A stretch of 64,000 bases of DNA from Novosphingobium sp. (GTDB lineage: Bacteria; Pseudomonadota; Alphaproteobacteria; Sphingomonadales; Sphingomonadaceae): positions 1 through 64,000 of the forward strand of contig NZ_JAIEPN010000004.1 of assembly GCF_019748365.1 (NCBI RefSeq). The letters run 5' to 3'. A program made the translations under genes and the position numbers. Positions within the stretch are counted from its first letter, which is position 1; the number at the start of each line of letters is the position of its first letter. Below are positions 9,154 to 17,742 of this stretch, piece after piece. The notes below the pieces were generated by a model, which did no database searches, was not told the origin of the DNA, and saw only the letters and a program-made list of their open reading frames with translations.

Positions 9154-9540
9154 TCAGCAGGTGTTGCGACGCAGGTTCACAATATGCGCGGAGGCAACGA
9201 GCATCACGCCGCAGATCGTCAGCAGCGCTTCGCCCGTGCCATGGTCGCTGACAATCGCGGCCGCCATCAGCGCCAGACCGGTGGTGCCAAGCGCCAGCGG
9301 CAGGCGGTGGCCGTGGCGCAGCGCGCCTGCGCCGATCGTGAACATCCCGACGAGAAACGCGGCGATCAGCCCGAAGCGGTGGATTGCCGGATTGAGCAGC
9401 ACGCCGCCGCCCAGACCGAGCACGCTGATGAGGAACAGCCCCGCCACGCAATGCACCATGCACAGGCCGCTGATCAGCACGCCGAGCCGGTCAAACCGGC
9501 CGCGCAGGATGTCAGGCGAAGAGTCGGGGCGGTCGGTCAT
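9154..9540 (-). CDS. MerC-like membrane protein
   Basis: The 128-residue protein has four predicted membrane segments and a Cys-Met-Val-His-Cys motif (residues about 27-31, LCMVHCVAGLF) in the first one, as in MerC-domain proteins. MerC itself carries mercuric ions, but chromosomal relatives without mer genes are often linked to zinc control. The ATG at 9540 is used in preference to an in-frame codon 36 bases upstream, because that longer form would run through the promoter and operator at 9552-9583. No mer genes are nearby. Confidence 0.75.
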   Translation of the reverse strand: MTDRPDSSPDILRGRFDRLGVLISGLCMVHCVAGLFLISVLGLGGGVLLNPAIHRFGLIAAFLVGMFTIGAGALRHGHRLPLALGTTGLALMAAAIVSDHGTGEALLTICGVMLVASAHIVNLRRNTC

Positions 9541-9551
9541 GGCGGTCGATA

Positions 9552-9583
9552 TATGTAATAGTATCACATAACGCAATGCTCAA
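9552..9583 (-). promoter_or_regulatory. Promoter with overlapping Zur-like operator for the MerC-like gene
   Basis: A 19-base imperfect palindrome centred at 9561 (TATGTAATA-G-TATCACATA) matches its reverse complement at 16 of 19 positions and resembles TGTnATAnTATnACA zinc-uptake-regulator boxes. On the minus strand TTGAGC (9583-9578), a 17-base spacer and TATTAC (9560-9555) make a good sigma-70-type promoter. The -10 hexamer lies inside the palindrome, as expected for repression. Confidence 0.55.
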
Positions 9584-9663
9584 GCGCGGCTCCGGCGCAA
9601 CCCCTATGGCCATGCCCCCATTGGCGCTTGCGTTTCAGCGTCTTGGCGAGCAGAGGCGCGCCC

Positions 9664-10734
9664 ATGGAAGCTGTTGCCATGGCCCCGGCCCGTTCCCGCT
9701 CCGCCGCTCCTGCGCCGCTAGCGCTGTCGCGCTGGCTGCTCGTCGTCGCGCTGATGATCATCGCCATCGTGGTGGTCGGCGGCATCACCCGGCTGACCGA
9801 ATCGGGGGTCTCGATCACCGAGTGGAAACCCGTCTCGGGCACGCTGCCACCGCTGACCGAGGCGGACTGGCAGGCCGAGTTCGCCAAGTACCAGCAGACC
9901 CCGCAGTATGTGCTGGTCAATGGCCCGGCGGGCATGACGCTCGCGACTTACAAGTTCATCTTCTTCTGGGAATGGGTCCACCGCCTGCTGGCGCGCGCGA
10001 TCGGCATGGCCTTTGCGCTGCCGCTCGTTTGGTTCTGGCTGCGCGGGCAAATTCCGGCTGGCTACAAGCCGCGCCTGCTCGCGCTCCTTGCGCTCGGTGC
10101 ACTGCAGGGCGCGATCGGCTGGTGGATGGTGAAGTCCGGCATCGTGCATGATGTGAAGGTCAGCCACTTCCGCCTCGCCGCGCATCTGCTGGTCGCGCTG
10201 ACAACTTTGGCCGGTGTGATCTGGACCATGCTCGACTTGCGTGCCCTGGCCCGCGGCGAGCCGCGCGCGCGGCTGACAGGCTTTGCCGCGCTGTCGCTCG
10301 CCATGCTGCTGGTGCAGCTGTTCTATGGCGCACTGCTGGCCGGCATGCGCGCTGGCACCGTGGCGGGCGGCGGCTGGTTCAACTGGGATGTCTGGCCGCT
10401 GATGCAGGGTGCTTTCTTCCCGGCGGGCATCGAATGGTCGCTGGGTGCAGCGCACGCCTTGTTCTCCGATCCCTATCTCGTCCACTTCATCCATCGTTGG
10501 TGGGCCTGGGCGGTGGTCGCCGTCCTCGTCGTGATGGGCCGCAAGTTGCGCCGCGCAGGCGCAAGGCCCGTCTCGGTCGCGATCCACACTGCCTTTGGCA
10601 CCCAGATCGTGCTCGGTATCGCGACAGTGATGAGCGGTGTGACGATCTGGATCGCGGTCCTCCACCAGCTCACCGGCGCGCTGCTGGTGGTCACGACGGC
10701 ATGGGGCGCACACCGGCTCGGAAAGCAGGTTTAG
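9664..10734 (+). CDS. ctaA: Haem A synthase CtaA/COX15
   Basis: This integral membrane enzyme oxidises the C8 methyl of haem O to make haem A for cytochrome c oxidase. The 356-residue protein has about eight membrane segments in the alphaproteobacterial/mitochondrial COX15 arrangement. Family stretches include GGITRLTESGVSITEWKP near residue 40, WEWVHRLLAR near 105 and the second-half counterpart VHFIHRWWAWAVV, whose His residues ligate haem. ATG 9664 gives a short Ala-rich cytoplasmic leader; an in-frame start at 9628 is possible but less likely. It is followed by the rplM-rpsI unit. Confidence 0.94.
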   Translation: MEAVAMAPARSRSAAPAPLALSRWLLVVALMIIAIVVVGGITRLTESGVSITEWKPVSGTLPPLTEADWQAEFAKYQQTPQYVLVNGPAGMTLATYKFIFFWEWVHRLLARAIGMAFALPLVWFWLRGQIPAGYKPRLLALLALGALQGAIGWWMVKSGIVHDVKVSHFRLAAHLLVALTTLAGVIWTMLDLRALARGEPRARLTGFAALSLAMLLVQLFYGALLAGMRAGTVAGGGWFNWDVWPLMQGAFFPAGIEWSLGAAHALFSDPYLVHFIHRWWAWAVVAVLVVMGRKLRRAGARPVSVAIHTAFGTQIVLGIATVMSGVTIWIAVLHQLTGALLVVTTAWGAHRLGKQV

Positions 10735-10775
10735 GAGAAGGTATTATTTTACCTCTCCGAAAACGCCCGGTTTGC

Positions 10776-10804
10776 TTGACTCTTGCGCCCTTTTGCAACA
10801 AAGG
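10776..10804 (+). promoter_or_regulatory. Likely rplM-rpsI promoter
   Basis: TTGACT (10776-10781), a 17-base spacer and CAAAGG (10799-10804) stand about 70 bases before rplM. The same TTGnnn-N17-nnAAGG layout precedes tRNA-Trp. A GGGC-TTCG-GCCT hairpin follows in the leader at about 10827-10838. Confidence 0.5.
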
Positions 10805-10875
10805 CGCGCTTCCTCGCCATCGGTCGGGCTTCGGCCTGTTCATGGCGTACCACTATCCTAGGATGGGTTTCAGCC

Positions 10876-11355
10876 ATGAAGGCGCTCACGAAAGTCACCC
10901 GGTCGATCAAGCCGGCCGAGGTGGAGAAGAAGTGGCATCTCATTGATGCCGATGGCCTCGTTGTCGGCCGTCTCGCGGTGATCATCGCCAATCACCTGCG
11001 CGGCAAGCACAAGCCGAGCTACACCCCGCACGTCGATTGCGGCGATCATGTCGTCGTGATCAACGCCGACAAGGTGAAGCTGACGGGCAACAAGCTCAAG
11101 GACAAGATCTACTACAAGCACACCGGTTATGCCGGCGGCATCAAGGAAGTGACTGCGGACAAGGTCCTCAATGGTCGCTTCCCCGAGCGCGTGCTGGAAA
11201 AGGCGGTCGAGCGCATGATCCCGCGCGGCCCCCTCGGCCGTGCCCAGATGCGCGCGCTGCATCTCTATGCCGGTGCTGAACATCCCCACGCCGGGACCCA
11301 GCCCCAGCCGCTCGACGTCGCCTCGATGAACCGCAAGAACAAGGTGGGTGCGTAA
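10876..11355 (+). CDS. rplM: 50S ribosomal protein L13
   Basis: L13 is an early assembly protein of the large ribosomal subunit. The 159-residue protein from ATG 10876 contains the family's [15 protein letters not shown] start, the [14 protein letters not shown] segment and the MIPRGPLGR motif. An in-frame extension upstream to 10783 is rejected because it runs through the promoter region. Only three bases separate its stop from rpsI, the usual L13-S9 operon. Confidence 0.98.
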   Translation: MKALTKVTRSIKPAEVEKKWHLIDADGLVVGRLAVIIANHLRGKHKPSYTPHVDCGDHVVVINADKVKLTGNKLKDKIYYKHTGYAGGIKEVTADKVLNGRFPERVLEKAVERMIPRGPLGRAQMRALHLYAGAEHPHAGTQPQPLDVASMNRKNKVGA

Positions 11356-11358
11356 GAC

Positions 11359-11892
11359 ATGTCTGAAACCGATACCGTCTCCAGCCTCGCGGATCTCAAG
11401 GATCTGACCTCGGCTGCTCCCGCTGCTCCCGTCTCGGCTTCGCCCGAAGCGCCCCGCGCCCCCTCGGCTCCTGCCGCGCCGCTGCGTGAGCGTGAAATCG
11501 ATGCCCAGGGCCGTTCCTACGCCACCGGCCGCCGCAAGGATGCCGTCGCCCGCGTGTGGATCAAGCCCGGCTCGGGCAAGATCACCGTCAACGGCCGCGA
11601 TCAGGAAGTCTACTTCGCGCGTCCCACGCTGCGTCTCGTCATCAACCAGCCGTTCGAAGTCGCTGACCGTTCGGGTCAGTACGACGTGATCGCCACCGTC
11701 AAGGGCGGCGGGCTTTCGGGCCAGGCCGGCGCGGTCAAGCACGGCATCTCGCAGGCGCTCTCGAAGTTCGAGCCCGCGCTGCGCAGCGCCGTTAAGGCCG
11801 CCGGGTTCCTCACCCGCGACCCGCGCGTCGTCGAACGCAAGAAGTACGGCCGGGCCAAGGCGCGCAAGAGCTTCCAGTTCTCGAAGCGCTAA
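11359..11892 (+). CDS. rpsI: 30S ribosomal protein S9 with Ala/Pro-rich N-terminal extension
   Basis: The C-terminal 130 or so residues are canonical S9, from [15 protein letters not shown] to the basic tail [11 protein letters not shown] that reaches the P-site tRNA. The first 45 residues form an extra low-complexity extension rich in Ala, Pro and Ser ([20 protein letters not shown]), making the protein 177 residues against about 130 in E. coli. Such extensions occur in alphaproteobacterial S9. It is the second gene of the rplM-rpsI unit. Confidence 0.97.
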   Translation: MSETDTVSSLADLKDLTSAAPAAPVSASPEAPRAPSAPAAPLREREIDAQGRSYATGRRKDAVARVWIKPGSGKITVNGRDQEVYFARPTLRLVINQPFEVADRSGQYDVIATVKGGGLSGQAGAVKHGISQALSKFEPALRSAVKAAGFLTRDPRVVERKKYGRAKARKSFQFSKR

Positions 11893-11916
11893 GGACTTTC
11901 GGGCAACCGGAAACAG

Positions 11917-11953
11917 AAAAGGGCGTCGGGGTTATCCCGGCGCCCTTTTGCTT
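11917..11953 (+). terminator. Rho-independent terminator after rpsI
   Basis: Arms AAAAGGGCGtCGGG (11917-11930) and CCCGgCGCCCTTTT (11936-11949) pair around a GTTAT loop, ending in a T-run. It terminates rplM-rpsI and, being symmetric, probably also the convergent DUF1244 gene. Confidence 0.85.
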
Positions 11954-11962
11954 TGTCTGCCG

Positions 11963-12292
11963 TCAGTGCCCGGGAGCGTTGCGCTTCACGCTTTCGGCCA
12001 TGCGGGCGAGCTGCTCCGGCGTCGCCTCGGTCTGGCAGCGCGTCTTCCATTCGTCCGCCGGCAGCCCATGGATCACTTCGCGCGCAGCCGCCTTGTCGAG
12101 CCCCGCGCCGGCATCGTTGATCCAGTCTGCCAGGCAGTTGCGGCAAAAGCCGGCAAGGCCCATCAATTCGATGTTCTGCGCATCATGCCGATGGCGCAAG
12201 TGCCTGACGAGACGGCGGAAGGCAGCAGCGGCCACGGCATCGGGAAGTTCATCGAGAGCATCGCTGGATGTCATTTCTGCATTCGTATCCAT
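11963..12292 (-). CDS. DUF1244 family protein
   Basis: The 109-residue protein matches the small DUF1244 family: AFRRLVRHLRHRHDAQNIEL followed by MGLAGFCRNCLADWI, with two Cys in the order Cys-Arg-Asn-Cys, then AREVIHGLPADEWK. The function of the family is unknown; the Cys pair could bind metal. ATG 12292 is preferred because AAGGA lies 8 bases upstream; ATG 12274 is a weaker option. The reading frame stays open far upstream across pyruvate kinase on the opposite strand, but that part is a shadow. Confidence 0.88.
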   Translation of the reverse strand: MDTNAEMTSSDALDELPDAVAAAAFRRLVRHLRHRHDAQNIELMGLAGFCRNCLADWINDAGAGLDKAAAREVIHGLPADEWKTRCQTEATPEQLARMAESVKRNAPGH

Positions 12293-12355
12293 TGGGTTCG
12301 TCCTTGGGTTTTGCAGGTAGGTAGGCCATAGGGCCAGCGCATTCAATTCGAGGTG

Positions 12356-13816
12356 ATGGACGTGGCAAAACTGGATCCCCGTGGCCGCAAGGTGAAAATC
12401 CTCGCCACTGTCGGCCCGGCCAGCCGGTCGCCCGAAATGCTCGAGAAGCTGTTTCGCGCCGGGGCCGATGCCTTCCGCGTCAACATGAGCCACGGCGAAC
12501 ATGCCGTCCACGCCGAGACGATTGCCGCGATTCGCGCGCTGGAACGCAAGACGGGCCGGCCGATCACGATCCTCTGCGATCTGCAGGGCCCCAAGCTGCG
12601 TGTCGGCAAGTTCAAGGATGGCCGCGCGGTCATCCGTCATTCGGGCCACTTCACGCTCGATCGCAATCCCGAGCCGGGCGACGAAAACCGCGTCCAGCTG
12701 CCCCATCCCGAGCTGTTCGGTATCCTGAAGCCGGGCCAGCGCCTGCTGATCGACGATGGCAAGCTGCGCCTGCGCGTGATCCGGGCGGACGACAACGAAA
12801 TCCTCTGCTCTGCCGAAGTCGGCGGCGTCATTTCGGATCGCAAGGGCGTCAACGTGCCCGACGCGGTGATCCCGGTCCCGGCGATGACTGACAAGGATCG
12901 CCGCGACCTTGCTTTTGCCGTGGCCAATGGTGCCGACTGGATCGCGCTGTCCTTCGTGCAGCGCCCTGAAGACGTTGCCGAAGCCCGCCGCCTGATGGGC
13001 GGCTACGGCGCGCTGATGGCCAAGATCGAAAAGCCCGCGGCGATCTCGCGGCTCGACGAGATCCTCGAGCTTGCCGATGGCCTGATGGTCGCGCGCGGCG
13101 ATCTCGGCGTCGAGCTCAATCCCGAACAGGTTCCCCCGCTGCAGAAGCGCATTGTCGAGAAAGCGCGGCGCGAGGGCAAGCCGGTCGTCGTCGCGACGCA
13201 GATGCTCGAATCGATGATCGAGAGCCCGACGCCGACCCGCGCCGAAGTCTCCGACGTTGCCAACGCGGTCTATGACGGTGCCGACGCGGTCATGCTCTCC
13301 GCCGAAACCGCCGCCGGCGCCTGGCCCGAGGAAGCGGTCACGATCATGGACCGCATCGCCAGCGAGGTGGAGAACGATCCCGGCTACGCCGCGCGCGTCC
13401 ACTTCATCGAAACGCGGCCCGATCCCACCACCGCCGACGCGCTCGCCGAAGCCTGCGCGAGCATCGCCAAGGCCCTGCCGATTGCGGGCATCATCGTGTT
13501 CACCGGCTCCGGCTCGACCGCCCGCCGCGTCGCGCGCGAGCGTCCGGGCGTGCCGATGCTGGTGCTCACACCCTCGACCATGACCGCGCGCAAGCTCGGC
13601 CTGCTGTGGGGCGCGCACGCTGTTGCCACCAAGGATATCGGCAGCTTCGAGGAGATGATCGCCAAGGGCAAGCGCATGGCCCTGCGCCACGCCTTCGGCA
13701 CCGCCGGATCGCGGCTCATCACCCTGGCGGGCGTGCCGTTCGGCACCCCGGGCTCGACCAATCTGCTGCATATGGTGACGCTGAGCGGCGACGAACTCGC
13801 CAAGCATCACGGCTGA
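12356..13816 (+). CDS. pyk: Pyruvate kinase
   Basis: The enzyme converts phosphoenolpyruvate and ADP to pyruvate and ATP. The 486-residue sequence has the N-terminal RKVKILATVGPAS strand, the FRVNMSHG loop, active-site stretch MAKIEKPAA with the catalytic Lys near residue 222, and the MVARGDLGVEL/PVVVATQMLESM core, with a C-terminal regulatory domain. ATG 12356 is used, but GAGG at 12350-12353 is only two bases from it. GTG at 12362 (MAKLDPRG) has ideal 8-base spacing and may be the real start. It is divergent from the DUF1244 gene. Confidence 0.96.
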   Translation: MDVAKLDPRGRKVKILATVGPASRSPEMLEKLFRAGADAFRVNMSHGEHAVHAETIAAIRALERKTGRPITILCDLQGPKLRVGKFKDGRAVIRHSGHFTLDRNPEPGDENRVQLPHPELFGILKPGQRLLIDDGKLRLRVIRADDNEILCSAEVGGVISDRKGVNVPDAVIPVPAMTDKDRRDLAFAVANGADWIALSFVQRPEDVAEARRLMGGYGALMAKIEKPAAISRLDEILELADGLMVARGDLGVELNPEQVPPLQKRIVEKARREGKPVVVATQMLESMIESPTPTRAEVSDVANAVYDGADAVMLSAETAAGAWPEEAVTIMDRIASEVENDPGYAARVHFIETRPDPTTADALAEACASIAKALPIAGIIVFTGSGSTARRVARERPGVPMLVLTPSTMTARKLGLLWGAHAVATKDIGSFEEMIAKGKRMALRHAFGTAGSRLITLAGVPFGTPGSTNLLHMVTLSGDELAKHHG

Positions 13817-13929
13817 ACGCGGTCAACGCAGGCTGGTCGCCATGCCCAGCACGCCGGCCGGATGTCAGTCACACTGAAATCAACATAACACTTATCGCAC
13901 GCCTCTGTGTAAATAGGCCACACTCTTAT

Positions 13930-13939
13930 GAAACGTTTC
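13930..13939. promoter_or_regulatory. LacI-type palindrome upstream of the TonB receptor
   Basis: GAAACGTTTC is a perfect 10-base palindrome with the central CG typical of LacI/GalR-family operators. It lies 78 bases before the receptor start in the 201-base gap after pyk. No LacI-family gene is present in the window. Confidence 0.35.
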
Positions 13940-14017
13940 GTGTCATCGGCCAAAACGTATTGAATTAATGCCGCCGGTTGTCATGGACAGCGCCCCAACG
14001 AAAAACGGGAGCTGTGA

Positions 14018-16357
14018 ATGCCAACCAGAACAACCAAGGTCGCACCTCGAATTACATCCGGATCGAGTGCTATTGCGCTCGCCATCGCCATTTCCGTCTT
14101 TGGCGTCGGCCCTGCCCATGCGCAGGAAGCGGCGCAGGCGGAGGAGCAATCGTCGATCGACGTGCTCAATGCCGATATCATCGTCACGGCCACCAAGAAG
14201 AAGGACGTCGAGAACGTCCAGAACGTTCCGCTCGCCATCACGGCCTTCAACGCCAAGAGCCTGCAGGCGCTGCAGGTGCGCGATCTCCAGACGCTGACCT
14301 ACAGCGCGCCCAACGTCTCGCTCGATCAGGTCGGCACCTCGCGCGGCACCGCCAACTTCTCGATCCGCGGGCTTGGTGTGAACAGCTCGATCCCCTCGAT
14401 CGATCCTACGGTCGGCGTCTTCGTCGATGGCGTCTACATCGGCGTCAACAACGGGCTGGTGTTCGACGTGTTCGATCTCGGCTCGGTCGAAGTCGCGCGC
14501 GGGCCGCAGGGCATCCTTTATGGCCGCAACACCACGGGCGGCGCGGTGCTCATCAACACCGGCGATCCCACACCCGATCTGCGCGTCAACTTCCGCGCCT
14601 TCTATGAAGGTCCGGTCGATTCCGGACGCGGCAGCGGCAACTTCGCCATGCAGGGCGTGGTGTCGGGCCCGATCGTCAAGGACGTGCTGAATTTCAAGAT
14701 CGGCGCTTACGTCAACAAGGACGAGGGGTACTTCAAGAACCTCTTCGATGGCCGCAACTTCGGCAGGGCGGAGACCCAGATCGTGCGCGGCGCGCTCGAA
14801 TTCCTGCCGACCGACGGGGTCCGCATGGTCGCCAAGGTCGAATACTTCAACAGCGACGGTGATGGCCCGGCAGCCCAGAACCACGGTGTCTACCGGCGCG
14901 ATACCTTCGATTTCTCGGTCGACAATCGCGGCTTCTACCGCAATCGCACCTGGTTCGCGACGCACAAGACCGAGATCGACGTCGGCAACGGCAAGATCAC
15001 CAACATCTTCGGCTTCCGCGATTACGATGCGGCGACCGGCGGCGACATCGACGCCAAGCCGATCTTCGTCTTCAACTCGAACACCCTGTTCAAGCAGCGC
15101 CAGTACTCGGACGAGATCCGCTACAACAACCGTTTCGGGGCGCTGGATTTCACCGCTGGTGGCTTCTGGTTCACGCAGAACCTCAAGTATGATGAGCTGC
15201 GCTTTTTCCCGAGCTTCATCAGCCCGCTGACCCAGATCGGCGGCGGTCGGCAGGATCATGACGTGCTCGGCCTGTTCGCCTCGGGCGATTTCGCCGCGAC
15301 CGACAAGCTGACCCTGACGGCGGGCATCCGCTGGTCGCGCGAAACCAAGGACGTGGCAGTAACCTACATTCGCCCCCGCGCCGCCTGCTCGGTCGTAGCC
15401 GGAACCTGCCCCACCTCGGGCACGAATTCGCTGATCCCGACCGAGAACAACGGCTTCAAGGACAAGCGCTCGTGGGAGAACTGGAGCCCCAAGCTCGGCT
15501 TCCAGTACAAGTTCAACAGCGATGCGCAGGTCTACGGAAACTGGACCCGCGGCTTCCGTTCGGGCGGCTACAACTTCCGCATCACCAATGCGCGCGCGTT
15601 CGAAGCGGTGGCCGCCACGCGCGGCCTCTCCTTCGACGAGGAGCGGGTCGACAGCTTCGAACTCGGCGCCAAGTACCGCTCGCCGGATCGCAAGCTGACG
15701 CTGAACCTCGCGGCCTTCCGCACCGAGGTTCGCAATATGCAGCGCGAGGTGAACGAAGGCTCGGCTGCGGGCGTCGCTCAATCGATCTTCAACACCGCCG
15801 ATGCGCGCATCGACGGTATCGAAGGCGAGGGCCGCTATGCGCTGGGCAAGCACTTCCTGCTCACCGCCAACTTCGGCTACATCAACGCGCGCTACACCAA
15901 TGTGCTGTTCGACATCTCGAGCGACGGCAGAGTCGATGCGGCTGACAGGGCGCTGCAATTGCCGCGCACGCCCAGGTGGACCTATGGCTTCGGCGTGGTC
16001 GGTGATTTCAAGCTGCCGAGCGGCAATGCCATCGTCGCGCGGACCAATTTCCAGCACCGCGACCGGTTTGCCTATACCGACAACAACTTCGGCTGGATCA
16101 CGGCGTCAGACAATCTCGACGCCTCGCTCAGCTACAAGGTCGGCGGCCTGACTTTCACGGTCTATGGCCGCAACCTGCTCGATCAGGTCCAGCATGGCGG
16201 CGATACGCAGCTGGGCACGGCGGCGCAGATCCCGATCTTCGGCGGTCCGCTTTCGACGGGCGTAGACCAGCCGTTTGCCGAAAACCCCAAGGCAGGCACG
16301 TTCTCGCCGCTGGTGCGCGGACGTGTGCTCGGCATCGAAGTGAACGCCGACTTCTGA
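14018..16357 (+). CDS. TonB-dependent outer-membrane receptor
   Basis: The 779-residue protein imports an unknown ligand across the outer membrane using TonB energy. It has a signal peptide ending GVGPAHAQ near residue 36, a TonB box DIIVTATKK near residue 54, a plug domain with RGLGVNSS and VDGVYIG, the junction GPQGILYGRNTTGGAV near residue 165, and a long beta-barrel ending in VEVNADF-like aromatic C-terminus (GIEVNADF). This is the FecA-like/sphingomonad receptor type whose ligand cannot be told from sequence. It is monocistronic; no linked transport or degradation genes point to a substrate. Confidence 0.93.
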   Translation: MPTRTTKVAPRITSGSSAIALAIAISVFGVGPAHAQEAAQAEEQSSIDVLNADIIVTATKKKDVENVQNVPLAITAFNAKSLQALQVRDLQTLTYSAPNVSLDQVGTSRGTANFSIRGLGVNSSIPSIDPTVGVFVDGVYIGVNNGLVFDVFDLGSVEVARGPQGILYGRNTTGGAVLINTGDPTPDLRVNFRAFYEGPVDSGRGSGNFAMQGVVSGPIVKDVLNFKIGAYVNKDEGYFKNLFDGRNFGRAETQIVRGALEFLPTDGVRMVAKVEYFNSDGDGPAAQNHGVYRRDTFDFSVDNRGFYRNRTWFATHKTEIDVGNGKITNIFGFRDYDAATGGDIDAKPIFVFNSNTLFKQRQYSDEIRYNNRFGALDFTAGGFWFTQNLKYDELRFFPSFISPLTQIGGGRQDHDVLGLFASGDFAATDKLTLTAGIRWSRETKDVAVTYIRPRAACSVVAGTCPTSGTNSLIPTENNGFKDKRSWENWSPKLGFQYKFNSDAQVYGNWTRGFRSGGYNFRITNARAFEAVAATRGLSFDEERVDSFELGAKYRSPDRKLTLNLAAFRTEVRNMQREVNEGSAAGVAQSIFNTADARIDGIEGEGRYALGKHFLLTANFGYINARYTNVLFDISSDGRVDAADRALQLPRTPRWTYGFGVVGDFKLPSGNAIVARTNFQHRDRFAYTDNNFGWITASDNLDASLSYKVGGLTFTVYGRNLLDQVQHGGDTQLGTAAQIPIFGGPLSTGVDQPFAENPKAGTFSPLVRGRVLGIEVNADF

Positions 16358-16365
16358 TGCGCGGT

Positions 16366-16395
16366 GCTGCGCGGGGGGGTGCCCTCCCGCGCAGC
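16366..16395. terminator. Strong hairpin between convergent receptor and yggS genes
   Basis: GCTGCGCGGG (16366-16375) and CCCGCGCAGC (16386-16395) are perfect 10-base arms around a 10-base loop, immediately after the receptor stop and before the yggS stop. A bidirectional terminator is likely although a T-run is lacking. Confidence 0.5.
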
Positions 16396-16407
16396 GCTTC
16401 GCCCGGC

Positions 16408-17088
16408 TCAGCCGCGCGCGCCGAACAGCGCCGAGCCGACGCGGATATGTGTCGCGCCCAGCATCACGGCGGTCTCGAAATCATCGCTCATGCCCATCGA
16501 GCGCGCGGGCAGGCCATGGTCATCCGCCAGCTTGGCGAGCAGCGCGAAGAACGGTGCGGCTTCGATCCCGGCGGGCGGCACGCACATCAGGCCGATCACC
16601 GGCAGTTCCGCCATGCGCGCCTCACCCAGCAGCGCGGGCAAGTCCGCAACCGCGCAGCCGCCCTTCTGCGGCTCGTCCCCGATATTGACCTGCACGAACA
16701 GCGGCACACGGCGCCCGCTCTTGTCCATTGCGCGGGCCAGCGCCGTCAGCAGCGAAGGCCGGTCGAGCGAATGGATGCAATCGAACCGGCGCACCGCCTC
16801 TTCCGCCTTGTTCGACTGGAGCTGGCCGACAAGGTGCAACGCGATATCGGGATGGGCTTCCTGCAGCGCAGGCCATTTGGCCTCGGCTTCCTGCACGCGG
16901 TTCTCGCCGAACACGCGCTGACCTTCGGCAATCAGCGGCAGGATCGCCTCGGCCGGATGGGTCTTCGAGATCGCGATCAGCGTCACGTCCCCGGCCTTGC
17001 GGCGGGCAATCGCGGCGGTGCGGGCGATGCGCTCGCGGATGGCGGCGAGCGGGGTCATGGCGGCCAATGCGGCCTCTGGATCGGTCAT
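16408..17088 (-). CDS. yggS: YggS/PLPBP family pyridoxal phosphate homeostasis protein
   Basis: The 226-residue protein is a single-domain, fold-III PLP-binding protein that buffers pyridoxal phosphate and affects amino-acid homeostasis; it has no known enzymatic activity. The PLP lysine lies in LIAISKTHP near residue 43, followed by FGENRVQEAEAKW, HLVGQLQSNK and the C-terminal phosphate-binding SMGMSDDFETAV and RVGSALFG. All family landmarks are present. It is divergent, by 22 bases, from the ThiE-like gene. Confidence 0.95.
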   Translation of the reverse strand: MTDPEAALAAMTPLAAIRERIARTAAIARRKAGDVTLIAISKTHPAEAILPLIAEGQRVFGENRVQEAEAKWPALQEAHPDIALHLVGQLQSNKAEEAVRRFDCIHSLDRPSLLTALARAMDKSGRRVPLFVQVNIGDEPQKGGCAVADLPALLGEARMAELPVIGLMCVPPAGIEAAPFFALLAKLADDHGLPARSMGMSDDFETAVMLGATHIRVGSALFGARG

Positions 17089-17110
17089 GGGCGGGTGCTA
17101 TAGGGCGGGG

Positions 17111-17632
17111 ATGCACCGGTGTCATCCTGTCCCGCGGGTCGTCCTGCTGAGCGATGCGCGCAATGATCACCGGCTCGAATCCGCCATTTCCCGCCTGCCG
17201 CCGGGCAGCGCGCTGGTGTTCCGCCACTACCACCTGCCGCCGCCCGCCCGCCGCGCGCGGTTCGAGGTTCTGCGCCGGCTCTGCACGCGGCGCGGCGTGC
17301 TGATCCTCACCGCCGGGGCGGCGCGTGGTTGGCCCGCACACGGTCGCTACGGCGTGCCGCGTGATCTCGGGCGCGCCTCCGGCCTCCGTCTCGCCACCGC
17401 CCATTCGCTGGCAGAGATCGGCGCGGCGGTCCGCGCGCGGGCCAGCGCCGTGCTGCTCTCGCCGGTCTTCCCCACCCGCTCGCACCCCGGCGCGACCGTG
17501 CTCGGCGCGGTCCGCTTCATGGTTCTCGCCCGCCGTTCGCCGCTCCCGGTCATCGCGCTTGGCGGCATGACGAAACGCCGCGCCGCGCGCCTCCCTGTCT
17601 GGGGCTGGGCGGCCATCGATGGTCTTGCGTAG
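17111..17632 (+). CDS. ThiE/TenI-like thiamine phosphate synthase family protein
   Basis: The 173-residue protein has the C-terminal half of a thiamine-phosphate synthase barrel: AVLLSPVFPTRSHPGA, corresponding to the family's pyrophosphate-binding P-F-T loop, and PVIALGGMTKRRAARL, the phosphate-binding strand. The N-terminal part is short and poorly matched; the usual long ThiE start is not seen. It may be a divergent ThiE or a TenI-like regulatory homologue. ATG 17111 is chosen; an in-frame extension upstream overlaps the divergent yggS gene. Confidence 0.72.
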   Translation: MHRCHPVPRVVLLSDARNDHRLESAISRLPPGSALVFRHYHLPPPARRARFEVLRRLCTRRGVLILTAGAARGWPAHGRYGVPRDLGRASGLRLATAHSLAEIGAAVRARASAVLLSPVFPTRSHPGATVLGAVRFMVLARRSPLPVIALGGMTKRRAARLPVWGWAAIDGLA

Positions 17633-17742
17633 AACCCGCAGAAACCCGCGACTCGCCGGGATTCCTTGGATTCTGTGCTCCATGGATTCTTGACGCCATC
17701 CCCCTAACGGGCGCATGAAGGGCGCAGGAAGGGACAGATTCC

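Noticed and set aside
12293..13810. Long minus-strand extension of the DUF1244 frame across pyruvate kinase
   Set aside because: Only the last 109 codons match a family and have a ribosome-binding site; the rest is antisense to pyk.
13943..16057. 704-codon open frame antisense to the TonB receptor
   Set aside because: A frame shadow of the receptor; composition and lack of motifs argue against a gene.
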